A DNA stretch of 64,000 nucleotides from Intoshia linei (lineage: Eukaryota; Orthonectida; Rhopaluridae), in NCBI GenBank assembly GCA_001642005.1, contig LWCA01000024.1, forward strand, positions 1-64,000. Direction: 5' to 3'. A program made the position numbers and the translations under genes. Positions within the stretch are counted from its first letter, which is position 1, and the number at the start of each line of letters is the position of its first letter. Under the pieces are notes generated by a model. It saw nothing but the letters and a program-made list of their open reading frames with translations, was not told the DNA's origin and made no database searches. This document shows positions 54,646 to 64,000 of this stretch, piece after piece.

Positions 54646-54743
54646 TAAAGGCGCGAAGATAAGAAATATTTATTTTCATATTAAATTTGATATTGGAGTT
54701 ATAACAACAATTGACATTTATTATCAACTTTTCTTAATTTGTC
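54646..54743. promoter_or_regulatory. Bidirectional promoter region SMC3 / MRPL19
   Basis: Only 98 bp separate the divergent start codons of SMC3 (54645, -) and bL19m (54744, +), so both 5' UTRs and core promoters must be contained or overlap here. No TATA box stands out against the AT-rich background. Confidence 0.65.
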
Positions 54744-57700
54744 ATGAATTTTATAATCAGGACATGTCTGACGAAAACTGGTTACATGTCCCGTTGTAAT
54801 CGTTTCAACCACTGCGTAACGAAAGAATGCTTAAGTGTACACCGTAATCAGAATAATATCGGTCAAGAGGAATTTTTTGTGATGAATGACAATAAGGAAA
54901 TGAAGGAATTGATCAAATTGAGGTATAGTTTTTTTGATATTATTTAAATTATATGTATTATTTAAACGATTCGATTTAATTTTATATTACTAGAGGATTA
55001 TACCCAGAATTTATTCCTTCAGGAAATTTCGAATATCGAGACCGAACCAAGGAATTATTAGAAAGAAAAGATATGCTAGAACGTCGAAAACACTTAAAAA
55101 TTCCTGAATTTTATGTAGGTGATTTTTAGTGTATATGTAAAATTATAACGTAATATTAGGAAGTAAAATGAGTGTATCATTTGCAGATAAATTTTCTCCT
55201 AGTGGCGTTAATACGTTTGTTGGGATTTGTATTACCAGAATCGAACATGGCTTAAATCATCAATTTAGTATTAGAAACGTTGTGGAAAATCACGGTAATT
55301 TAATTTAAATTTATATTTTTACTGTTTTTAGGAGTTGAAATTAATTTTCACTTATATAATCCTTTAATCCAAAGTATCAAAGTTTTGGTACTGGAGAAAA
55401 GATTAGATGATGATTTAACATATTTAAGGGATTGCGATCCTATACATAGTACTGTTCCCTTTGATTTACCCGTTGAAACGCGACCTCCAGGAGTCAGTGT
55501 ACCTGTTAATGATATTAAGGTACTTTACGTTTATGAATTTATTGAAGTTTGCGTTGCAGAAAATATGTTTTATGTAAAACTATTATAATAATAATTACCT
55601 AATTTATCAATTATTCAGCCTACAGTTCGTGGTTTTGACATTTGCATTATTTTTATAAATTTATTTCATTCTTTGCTTATATAAAATTGAATGTATCTGT
55701 TTCTGTATGCTACCATTTATTTAAAAAATTGACTGTATAAAATTAAAAAAAACCCAATTTCTAATACTGTTTTTCCCAGGTCGTGTTTTTGTCTATTTTT
55801 CAGTTTCATAATTTGAGTCCTTTAGTGTCAACACCTAAATTTTATTTTTTATTTAAAAAAAAATTAGCACAAAGATATAATAAAACATACATTCTGTGAC
55901 GCGTTTTAAAATCATTAACATTGTCGTAAATCTTAGTTTCAGAAATGCATACCTTAATGGGGAGTAATTAATTTATCAGTATTTTAAATAAATACTGACA
56001 TTTTTTAATAAAAAATTTTCTGTATTTTCAACATAAAATTGTCAGTATACAGTGTATACTAGCACACTAAAATATCAGTAATAAAAAGTATTTTGTCAGT
56101 ATTCAATTACATATTTGTCAGTTTTTAATTGCCTTCTTGTCAATACATAATTGCATTTTTGTCAGTAAAAAAATTAAAAATCTAGTTTTTGAAATAATGT
56201 ATTATCCACTACAGACCCAAGTTAAAACTGAAATATTAAGATGCCATATTATACCTACAAACCATATTACAAAAAAATTAGAAATATTTTATGGTGTTCA
56301 CACCAAAGAATATTTTTTTATGAACTCAAATTTTGGTCAGTTTCATTTTATACAGAACATTTAATTTAAATGCTGACAAAATAATTTTTTTACTGCCCTT
56401 CCAATTTAAATACTGAAAATCAATTATTTATACTGTCACCTTGTCAATTGGCACATAAAATACTGACAAACCATTTACAATACTGAAAAATCAATGTTTA
56501 TACTGACAAATTATCACCAATACTGACGCGATAAATGCACGCCTACCTTAATGTCAAAACCACAAATTACCATTTGTTTAAAAAATGAAACATGTACTAA
56601 AATTTTATAAAACAAAAATCATGGGATAATTTTTAAAATAATAACCATTATAATAAATGGTAACCGCAAAAAAAGTGCATTTCTATGACCAAATTCAAAT
56701 TTCCCTTTTTTAAAAAAATTACAGCTGATACATTTATATTTGGTGAACACACACAAAAAAATTCAATCAAACAACGTCACGCCTTCACGGTCAAAAAAAC
56801 ACTTTAATATTCAATTTTTTTTATTTAGAATGTATTTTATTAAAATAAAATATTTGAAGTAATTAACGGTCATACAATTAAAAAATCAGATTATTTTGAT
56901 ACAATTTATTCCAATTGATATAAATACAAAATTTCAACCCCAGAAATCTACGCATTCCCAGTGAAAAATAATTTTTAATATATTTTCAACCATTATTTTT
57001 TAAATATTTCGATTAAATATAAAATTTAAATATTGATTCTATAATTTCAAAAAAAATGTGCATTGAACGTCTACACGTTTCCAATAAAGAAATATGGGTG
57101 AAAATCTATATAATTTATTCCTTCGGATTTTTTTTCATTGCTACGCAATTTTTGATTTTTAAGTACATTCCACTTATTTTCAATAAATGTAACGAAATTT
57201 TAGTTTAAAACTACAACAACGAAGTACAACCTTGTTATTATCATTTTTATATTTATTACAATGTTGGTAAAATTTATCTGAAATATGTTTTTAAAGTACT
57301 CGACTGGGCCTTTTGTCGTCCAGATATTATAATATCAATGATAAAGTGGAACACACATACACAAAAAAAATCGCGTAGCATATTATATAAGTAAGGAAGG
57401 ATATTTAGTACACTTTATTTATATTTGATTCATTTTTTCTAATTTAATTTAAATTTTAAATAATCCTTTTGTAAAGAAAGTTTATTCATTCTATTTAACG
57501 AAAAACATAATTTAAACTACAAATATTTAAATTTTTTCAGAGTAATATCAAGATTTATTATCTTAATTTGTGACTTTACCACTTTAAGATTTTTTCGAAC
57601 TTATGGTTGTTGAAGCTAGTTCAAGTTTAACCCTGTTTCATAAATATTGAATATATCACTATCCGTATAAAACTCCAATAATGTATATACATTTTTTATA

Positions 57701-58673
57701 AAATTATAGGCTCTTTTACAAATTTAAAATTATACAAAAAATAATATATTTAAATATATGTATTTATAATAAATCTAATATTATTTTAAGAATATCTTGC
57801 TATCTATACAAATTTCATAGCTGGGGTAGTTTTCTACTCCACGCGAGTAGCTGCGTTGTAAATTTAAAATAACGAACGATTATGTGTTAATTTGAAAATT
57901 GTATTCCATCAAATAAATGAATATATTTAAAATAGATCCCCAGTTGAAAAACTATTGATGCACCTGTCATAATTTTTTAAATTCATTTTATAAAAGTTCA
58001 ACATTATTTTTAACCTCTTAGAAATTGCGTAAACCAAGGTTTTTAATTAACACACTTTTTTCACGGCGGACGGGTAATAAGTTATAAAATAATCGCGGAT
58101 CATTAAAGCTAAATTACTATGAAACCTAAAATAATTGATAAAAAACGTATTAAATTAGCTTTTAACTAGTAAAATTTTTCACGGACCGACATTTGGGAAA
58201 CGCTGGCGTAAACATAACGTGGAATAAGTTTACAATAGTAGTTAATACAACATACCAACATTTCATTTATTCATCAGCTATAATCAATAAAAAATTGAGA
58301 TTAGTTTGCGGCTTTGTTAATTTTTTGATAAAAATAATATTACTTATAAATATTATAGCAATTATTTTTGCAATACATTAGTTTTTAATTTTTGTCTGTT
58401 TTCTTGTATAGAACAATCTCCACAATTTAAATATTAATACATTTTTACCTTTCTTAGCTGAAATTAAAAGATTTGCCATGGACACGTCGTTGGGAACTTC
58501 GAGAGTTAAGAGGAGCAATTTTACCGACCCTCCCACCATATTTTGACCGTCAAAAAGAGCGAACATTTCAAAATTGGAGAAGATACGATATAATGGAAGA
58601 CTATCGAACAAATGTACCTCCTGCGGAGCAATATGCAATACTATCGCAAGTGGCTCGAGACGTTGAAAATTAA
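54744..58673 (+). CDS. MRPL19: Mitochondrial large ribosomal subunit protein bL19m
   Basis: Component of the mitochondrial ribosome. Five exons (54744-54922, 54994-55118, 55160-55294, 55332-55519, 58458-58673) give 280 aa (human 292) in consistent phase. The first ~45 residues are Arg/Asn-rich as in a mitochondrial presequence. The family core is evident: [75 protein letters not shown], then after a 2.9-kb intron [15 protein letters not shown], matching the animal-specific MRPL19 C-terminus (KPWSKRWER in human). Transcribed away from SMC3. Confidence 0.9.
55671..57396 (+). mobile_element. CCTTACTT-TIR family element, copy D (both ends present)
   Basis: Left end CTTTGCTTATATAAAATTG corresponds to CCTTACTTATATAATATGC; right end is GCGTAGCATATTATATAAG then TAAGG, its inverse. 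Without the nested insertion it is about 1.13 kb. It shows both terminal inverted repeats, so it best defines the family. No transposase frame is present, so it is non-autonomous. Confidence 0.75.
55960..56543. mobile_element. 584-bp element with subterminal inverted motif arrays, 10-bp TSD
   Basis: Flanked by TACCTTAATG at 55950-55959 and 56544-56553, and interrupting TIR-family copy D, whose sequence is continuous across the insertion. The left half carries many copies of (T)TGTCAGTAT-like motifs, the right half the inverse ATACTGACAAA, so the whole element can fold back. No protein frame. The duplication could be 8-10 bp depending on edge placement. Confidence 0.8.
58035..58205. mobile_element. 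hAT-type MITE with perfect 8-bp duplication
   Basis: 171 bp with ends CAAGGTTTTTAATTAACAC and (complement) CAGCGTTTCCCAAATGTCGG, flanked by GCGTAAAC at 58027-58034 and 58206-58213. Same family as 14454-14647. Confidence 0.9.
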
Positions 58674-61600
58674 TTTTGTATTCTTGTACATAATTTATTA
58701 AATTTACGAAATATTAAATTTTCAATATATCGATTTTTAAGATAGTATTAAAATAATTAAATGTAAAATATGTGATATTAATTATTGATGTGCTATATTG
58801 AATGTTTAATATTACTAAAAATTTAAACCTAGACGCTGGAATTTAACAAGATGAATAAGCAGTAATTTATAAAAAAACGAGGTAATATGAAACGTGTTAC
58901 CAAACTAAAATTTAAAATTGAATCGATATTATAAATTGAACTTTTGTTATATTTTTATTATTTTACGCGTACATTATTTACATTTGTTTTTTAAAACGTA
59001 AATTTTGTATTTTTATATATGAAAAATTGTTAAATAAATAATCGACCAGATGATATGTTGAAATACCCACATATGATAATGTGTATATTATAATATTTAT
59101 TTAATTTTTAAATACATTGCTGCAACAAGTGAAAAGTCAATTTTTATTTAAAGGTATGATTTACAATGACCGAAACGTGACCCAACAAAAATTTAAATTT
59201 GTTTTGTGATGCGTAAACACTTTTATTAAAATTGACCCAGAAATGCAGCAACATTGTGTGATGAATATAAAACTTATTTTTCCAGTGTGTAATTTCAATT
59301 CTCCAAATTTCAATTTTAGGTTTAATTAAATGTCTACAATCAGTTTTGGAGCTACAGTTTACATTGCTATATTATATACTCCTTGAATATTTATTTGTCT
59401 GATACTGTTGCATTAAAATTTTGCACACAAGCCAGTCACATCGCTAATATTTCTCATTTCATCTGACATTTAAATGTTGCGACATTAAATTTATTTGAAT
59501 TTAATTTATAGCTTTAATTTAAGCAAAATTGACTGAAATATTTTAAAACTATTTTGCACATAATTTTCATTCATAAAATTTCAATCTCAGTCTAGCAAAT
59601 TCTCAAAACTTAATAATATTAATTGCATACTTTTCATTTTTTGAGGTATACTGTTCACTTTATAAAATTTTAAACTTTAAAATTTAAAAATTTGTATTTG
59701 CTCACCGAACTTTTTTAAATTCTTTAAATTGTTTATTTTTAGAATTAAATTTGTCACATTCAAAGTCAAATTTTGCAATTAGTCAATTTAAAAGTATTGG
59801 AGGTAATTTTATTTTTACATAAATATGTTTCAAAAATGCATCATTTATTAGCGTTGGTGTTTTGAAATCCTATTGATTGTTTGGTCATTATTTCATCATA
59901 TTTTAATATTCTCAGTTGGTTGATTTCGATTTAAACCGACCGTGAAAATGTTTCATTTGTTCCATTTATGTAAATTTTACAAAATTAAATTGTAACACAG
60001 GAACTGTATCTTTAAATACAATTCCATTCACTTTAACTTGTAGACAAACTTTGCAACTATAAATATGCAACGTTTCACAAATTGCACAACAATTTTATTT
60101 GTAGTCCCATTATTTAAATTAAATAATTACACATTTTATAGTTTAGCTCAAACTAGAAATTTCAATAGTTTCAATTTAAAATATATTTTTATTCTTTTCT
60201 TATTTAATTGTGTTTTGTTTACATTATTTTTTATTGTCAATTTTTTAATCATTTGTTACAATTACACAAAATTTGCGGATACAGGTTTTTTATTTTTTAA
60301 TTTTTTAATCTCAAACTAAACAATCAACGTGTAAATTATATTTAAAATTTCTGAAAAATTTCATTTTTTATAGATAAATATTGAGATTATGAATAGCATA
60401 TATAAAAGTTTCATTAGGTATGAAAATATGAGAAACCGTACTACTCAACCGCTGTTTCTGAGAAACTATTATTGATGATTATAATACTTTTATAATGTCA
60501 TTGTACTGCCATTTCCGAGGATATAATGCATATGTGTTTAATGAGATAGGCAAGGCTGAATTATAATTGTATATAAAGTATATATAAAATGTAAAATCTA
60601 CTTGAAATAAAATGTGTTTTGACCTGTAAAGTGTAAAGTTTCGATATTGAAATTTATGATAAATTGATGGCAGGAAAAAATTTCATAGAGTGTTTTTTAA
60701 ATTATACGAGTCTAATTTAATGATGTGAATAAATGTTAATAAACTACAAGTTCGTTATATGTGGGTGAACTCATTTATTTAGAAAACTGAGAATTCCAGA
60801 AATTTCAAAAACAAACATTATACGTATGTTTGTTTGGTGTAGAAATTAAGATTACTTTTAACTAAAAAATTAAACGTATATATTTAAAATCTGCATTTCA
60901 CTCGCATAAATTGATTTCTTCGTTTTTTATCATTGCTACGCAATTTCTGATTCTCAAAAAGTTTTAAATCGATTGAAAAATTCTTAATCAACTTTGTTGG
61001 TATCATTTTGAAATTTAATTAACTTTTGGTGACATAAATATAAAAAATATTTTTAAATGGGCTGAATCCATTCATTATTGATACAAAATATTTTTTATCT
61101 TATTTCATCATTATTATATTATAAATTTTGACAGCATAAATTAATATTAATAATTAAATTAAATTAACATAAATAATTAATAATGATAAATTCAAAATAT
61201 TAGGTAACTATAGATTTTAAAGTTTGATTTAAATTTAAATTTACTATTTTTATGCAGTAATAAACATGAAATATAAAAAAATGAAATCAATATTTACCCA
61301 TTTTAATATCTCGAGATTAAAATAACATTTAAATGATACGTACATTTAATTATATTATAATAGGTGTACAGTACATCCCACGTATTCAATCTGACTTGAT
61401 TTAATTTTTGGTTTAATTTATTTTAATTAATGACTTGAGTTTGTATTGGAACAGGGGTTGATACTATTGTCAAATAAACGAACTCACACTACACTATCTA
61501 ACATGTCATTTTTTTAAAACCCCTAATTTGATCAAATTATTTCTTTTACGAAATTAACCATCATATAAAAGATAATATCATTCATGTCAATATCATTTAT

Positions 61601-62888
61601 TTCCAATTTTTTAATGTTTGTTTTATTTTTCTATTTCACTGTTGAATATACTTAACAGTGTACATTAAGGTGTCTCATGGGTATTTAGAAAAAATATCCT
61701 TAGGGTTTAAAATTATAGTATTACTAAAATAATAAATATTGTAAAATATTTTTGCCAACTCCTAACGGTGAAGTTAGCCTGACCATTTAAAGTTTTCTAT
61801 ATACTATATATTACAAAATTAAAACGGAACTTTATTTTAACGAAAATTGGCGTTTGAGCTTTTAAACGTGGTACCGACTTCATAATACTGTTCTCTATGT
61901 TTAGTTATACAGTTTATTTTTTTAAATTTGTTTCTAGCTCAGTTTTTTTGGATTTTATTTTTTGTTTGAATACAATTTAAATAATGTAAATAGCCAGAAT
62001 TCGAGAAATTCAATCATTAATAAAATCCAAAAAAATTGAGCAAGAAACAAATTTTAAAAAATAAATAGTATAACTGTACACACACAAACAAATATGGCGT
62101 AGCATTTTATATAAGTAAAGATATAGCATATTCTGATGAAAAATTTATGATATCTATGTAGATAAAAAATTGAACCGGACCTATACCTTATTTTGAACGG
62201 GTTAAAAAATTGAGTTTTTTTGAAAAGAGTAGAACATTTTTAATATATACCATGTATTTATGTACTTTTTGTGTGTTCTGAGTAAGAGTACTGAGTAGTA
62301 ACTTATTTAATTAGTACTTAGTTTTACTTTTACTGAGTTATTAAATTGTTTTTGTACTGAATTTTAATTTTACAAAGTTGTTTTTTTTTCAGTACTTAGT
62401 TTTAAAACTCAGTACTTTTAAGAGTAAACTTATTTTTAAAAATTATTCTGCCAATCAGATTGTGAAAATGAAAATTGGGTAAACGGAGAATAACTACATA
62501 CATATGTATGTAGTAGGGTTCGTAATTTTCCTAATAAATTTTTACCTGTTGTTTAAAGTTCTTATAATTTTATCAAAATTGTTATTTTTTATGATAAAAA
62601 TTATCACTAAAAATAAAAATATCTGAGGTAGAATTAAATTTAAGGATTTAAAGTACTTTGTACAAACAGTATCCTAGCTCTATTTAGGGTGGTCTTTTTT
62701 AATAAAAAAATAACTACCAAAAAAATAAACTCAATAATAAAATATATCTTAACCCTTTCACGGTCTGTGTATTCTATATTATACACACCAATTTCACTTT
62801 ACACTATAGAGTCCTGATTATTCGAAAATTTGAAAAACGATTATCCGATTAATCGGAATTCAAAATTTTTAACATAAAAACCAATAAT

Positions 62889-63230
62889 TCTTACTTATAT
62901 AATATGCTACGCGATTTTTGTTTGTGTGTGTGTTGTACTTTATTTAAATAACTACTTGTCTTAGAATTTTATAAAGTCCACATTTCAATTACAGTTTTTA
63001 CCGGGAGTGTTCGCAAAATAAATTTCAACATCCCAAACTCACATCTTACGGGTTAAAAACCCCAATTGTCGTTTTTTTGAAAATCAAACGAGTTTGAGAA
63101 TTTGAAAAAAAATACATACGCTGATACGCATTTTAAAATCATAAACATTATCATAAATTTTAAACATTTTTTAAAAAAATATCTTCAGGACCAAAACCCT
63201 AAATTACTAAATTTAATTAATGTTAACAAA
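62889..63230 (+). mobile_element. CCTTACTT-TIR family element, copy E (left half)
   Basis: Starts TTCTTACTTATATAATATGC with GCGATTTTTGTTTGTGTGTG, then the module GTCTTAGAATTTTATAAAGTC and GGTTAAAAACCCCAATTGTC. It runs into a segment near 63220-63300 (TTAACAAACAAAAAATTAAG, CACTTTAAAGTAAAAAGTAA) also found at about 8505-8575. Confidence 0.65.
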
Positions 63231-63533
63231 CAAAAAATTAAGATGAAATAATTCACTTTAAAGTAAAAAGTAATGTGATGTATGATTTCAATGATATATT
63301 TATGAAATTTTTGAAAATCCGATTATTTTTCTCTGATTATTGTAAGCAATTAAAGGGTTTTCGATTAATCGATTAATCTGATATCATTCCCTACTTCACA
63401 CGTCTGTGCATTCTATGATATACACAGCATAATTTTGAAAAACTTTATTTTTTTATTTTCGTACATTTTCACATAGGTAATTTAAAAATAATATAAGTTT
63501 AAATTAAAACATAAATTCCAGACGTGTGGTGAT

Positions 63534-63640
63534 CAGGGATTGGAAATAATTGATTGCAATCAATTATTTTGTATAAACCAATTAATTGTTTGCTAAATAT
63601 TAATTTTTCAATTAATTAAAAAATGAAAAGATAATTTTCA
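63534..63640 (+). mobile_element. hAT-like end with 24-bp perfect palindrome
   Basis: CAGGGATTGGAAATAATTG is a common hAT left end; 63545-63568 is a perfect 24-bp palindrome centred on TTGATTGCAATCAA. Right end not located; end coordinate nominal. Confidence 0.5.
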
Positions 63641-64000
63641 ATTAATTGGTTTTTTTCATATAACTGAGAAAATATAAATTGAATCCTTTTATTGACGAAT
63701 GGTTGGATAAAAACGATGTATTTAACCTACATGCTTGACTTTTATGTACTTCGAACAAACAGTATTCTAGTATAAATCTCCAAATTTATTAACAAAGTTA
63801 TACTTACGTTGCTTCTAAACCAGAGTTTATTAACCGGGGTGTAAGATTTATTTAAAGGATGCTACAAAATTATAGAAATTTTGTAGAAAAATTATTTTTA
63901 TTTTTTATATTTTGACAAAATAATTTCATAAAAATATTAAATTATAAAATATAATTCAATATTTTTACTATTTCAAATTAATTTGAGTCGGGTGGTTTGA

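Larger units (their letters stand above)
55520..58457 (+). other. 2.9-kb bL19m intron with nested transposons
   Basis: Contains TIR-family copy D (55671-57396) carrying an inserted 584-bp element (55960-56543), and a complete hAT-type MITE (58035-58205). The other introns of this gene are 37-71 nt. Confidence 0.8.
58674..64000. other. Gene-free, repeat-containing region
   Basis: No host exon recognised in 5.3 kb. Contains a weak TIR-family fragment (about 60890-61040), a terminal piece ending ATATAAGTAAAG at 62120, a GTAC-palindrome copy (62655-62760), TIR-family copy E (62889-63230), another GTAC-palindrome copy (about 63745-63785) and hAT-like ends at 63534 and about 63821. The 59.1-60.3 kb part is AT-rich with a hydrophobic short frame that lacks coding signs. 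Confidence 0.5.

Noticed and set aside
58378-58638. 86-aa minus-strand frame opposite the last bL19m exon
   Set aside because: It is the antisense shadow of a clearly conserved coding exon.
60065-60319. 84-aa hydrophobic open frame
   Set aside because: Phe/Leu/Asn composition is what AT-rich random sequence gives; no homology, no splice context.

Overview
This is AT-rich metazoan nuclear DNA. The genes are animal-specific (EGFR-family receptor kinase, spectraplakin, CELF RNA-binding protein, ciliary Pitchfork, cohesin SMC3, mitochondrial bL19m, a selenocysteine-encoding selenophosphate synthetase). Most introns are about 23-60 nt with GT-AG ends; a minority are 1-3.4 kb and filled with transposable elements. 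Strong gene compaction, ultrashort introns and a cilia gene suggest a highly derived small animal; orthonectid or dicyemid lineages are my inference, not something the sequence proves. I rebuilt spliced models by hand from GT/AG sites, phase and family homology.

Layout. 1-420: decayed hAT transposase and element end. 645-2102 (-): polytopic membrane protein. 3012-4775 (+): selenophosphate synthetase 2 with in-frame UGA and a 3' SECIS-like stem-loop. 5783-5998 (-): relic of an EGFR C-terminal tail. 6569-7279 (+): secreted protein of unknown function. 9115-13371 (-): intronless EGFR-like receptor kinase with an enlarged activation loop. 13.4-17.1 kb: repeats. 17088-18808 (-): unrecognised multi-exon gene. 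20435-37011 (+): complete but very diverged spectraplakin (CH-CH, rod remnants, one 5.3-kb Asn/Lys/Ser-rich exon, EF-hand relics, GAS2), about 2,973 aa in 28 exons. 37053-41690 (-): CELF/Bruno-like three-RRM protein whose 3.4-kb intron contains the Pitchfork gene (40197-41134, +) on the opposite strand. 41905-42542 and 42554-45536 (-): two small genes separated by 11 bp. 45887-54645 (-): full cohesin SMC3. 54744-58673 (+): mitochondrial ribosomal protein L19, divergent from SMC3 with about 100 bp between start codons. 58.7-64 kb: no gene found, repeats only.

Mobile DNA is dominated by hAT-type MITEs (8-bp target duplications visible at several), a TIR family with ends CCTTACTTATATAATATGC built from diverged modules of roughly 130 bp, and a short family starting with a GTAC-N3-GTAC palindrome. 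One 584-bp element with subterminal GTCAGTAT/ATACTGAC arrays sits inside a TIR-family copy with a 10-bp target duplication. A single N at 34800 lies between two near-identical stretches and looks like an assembly join.
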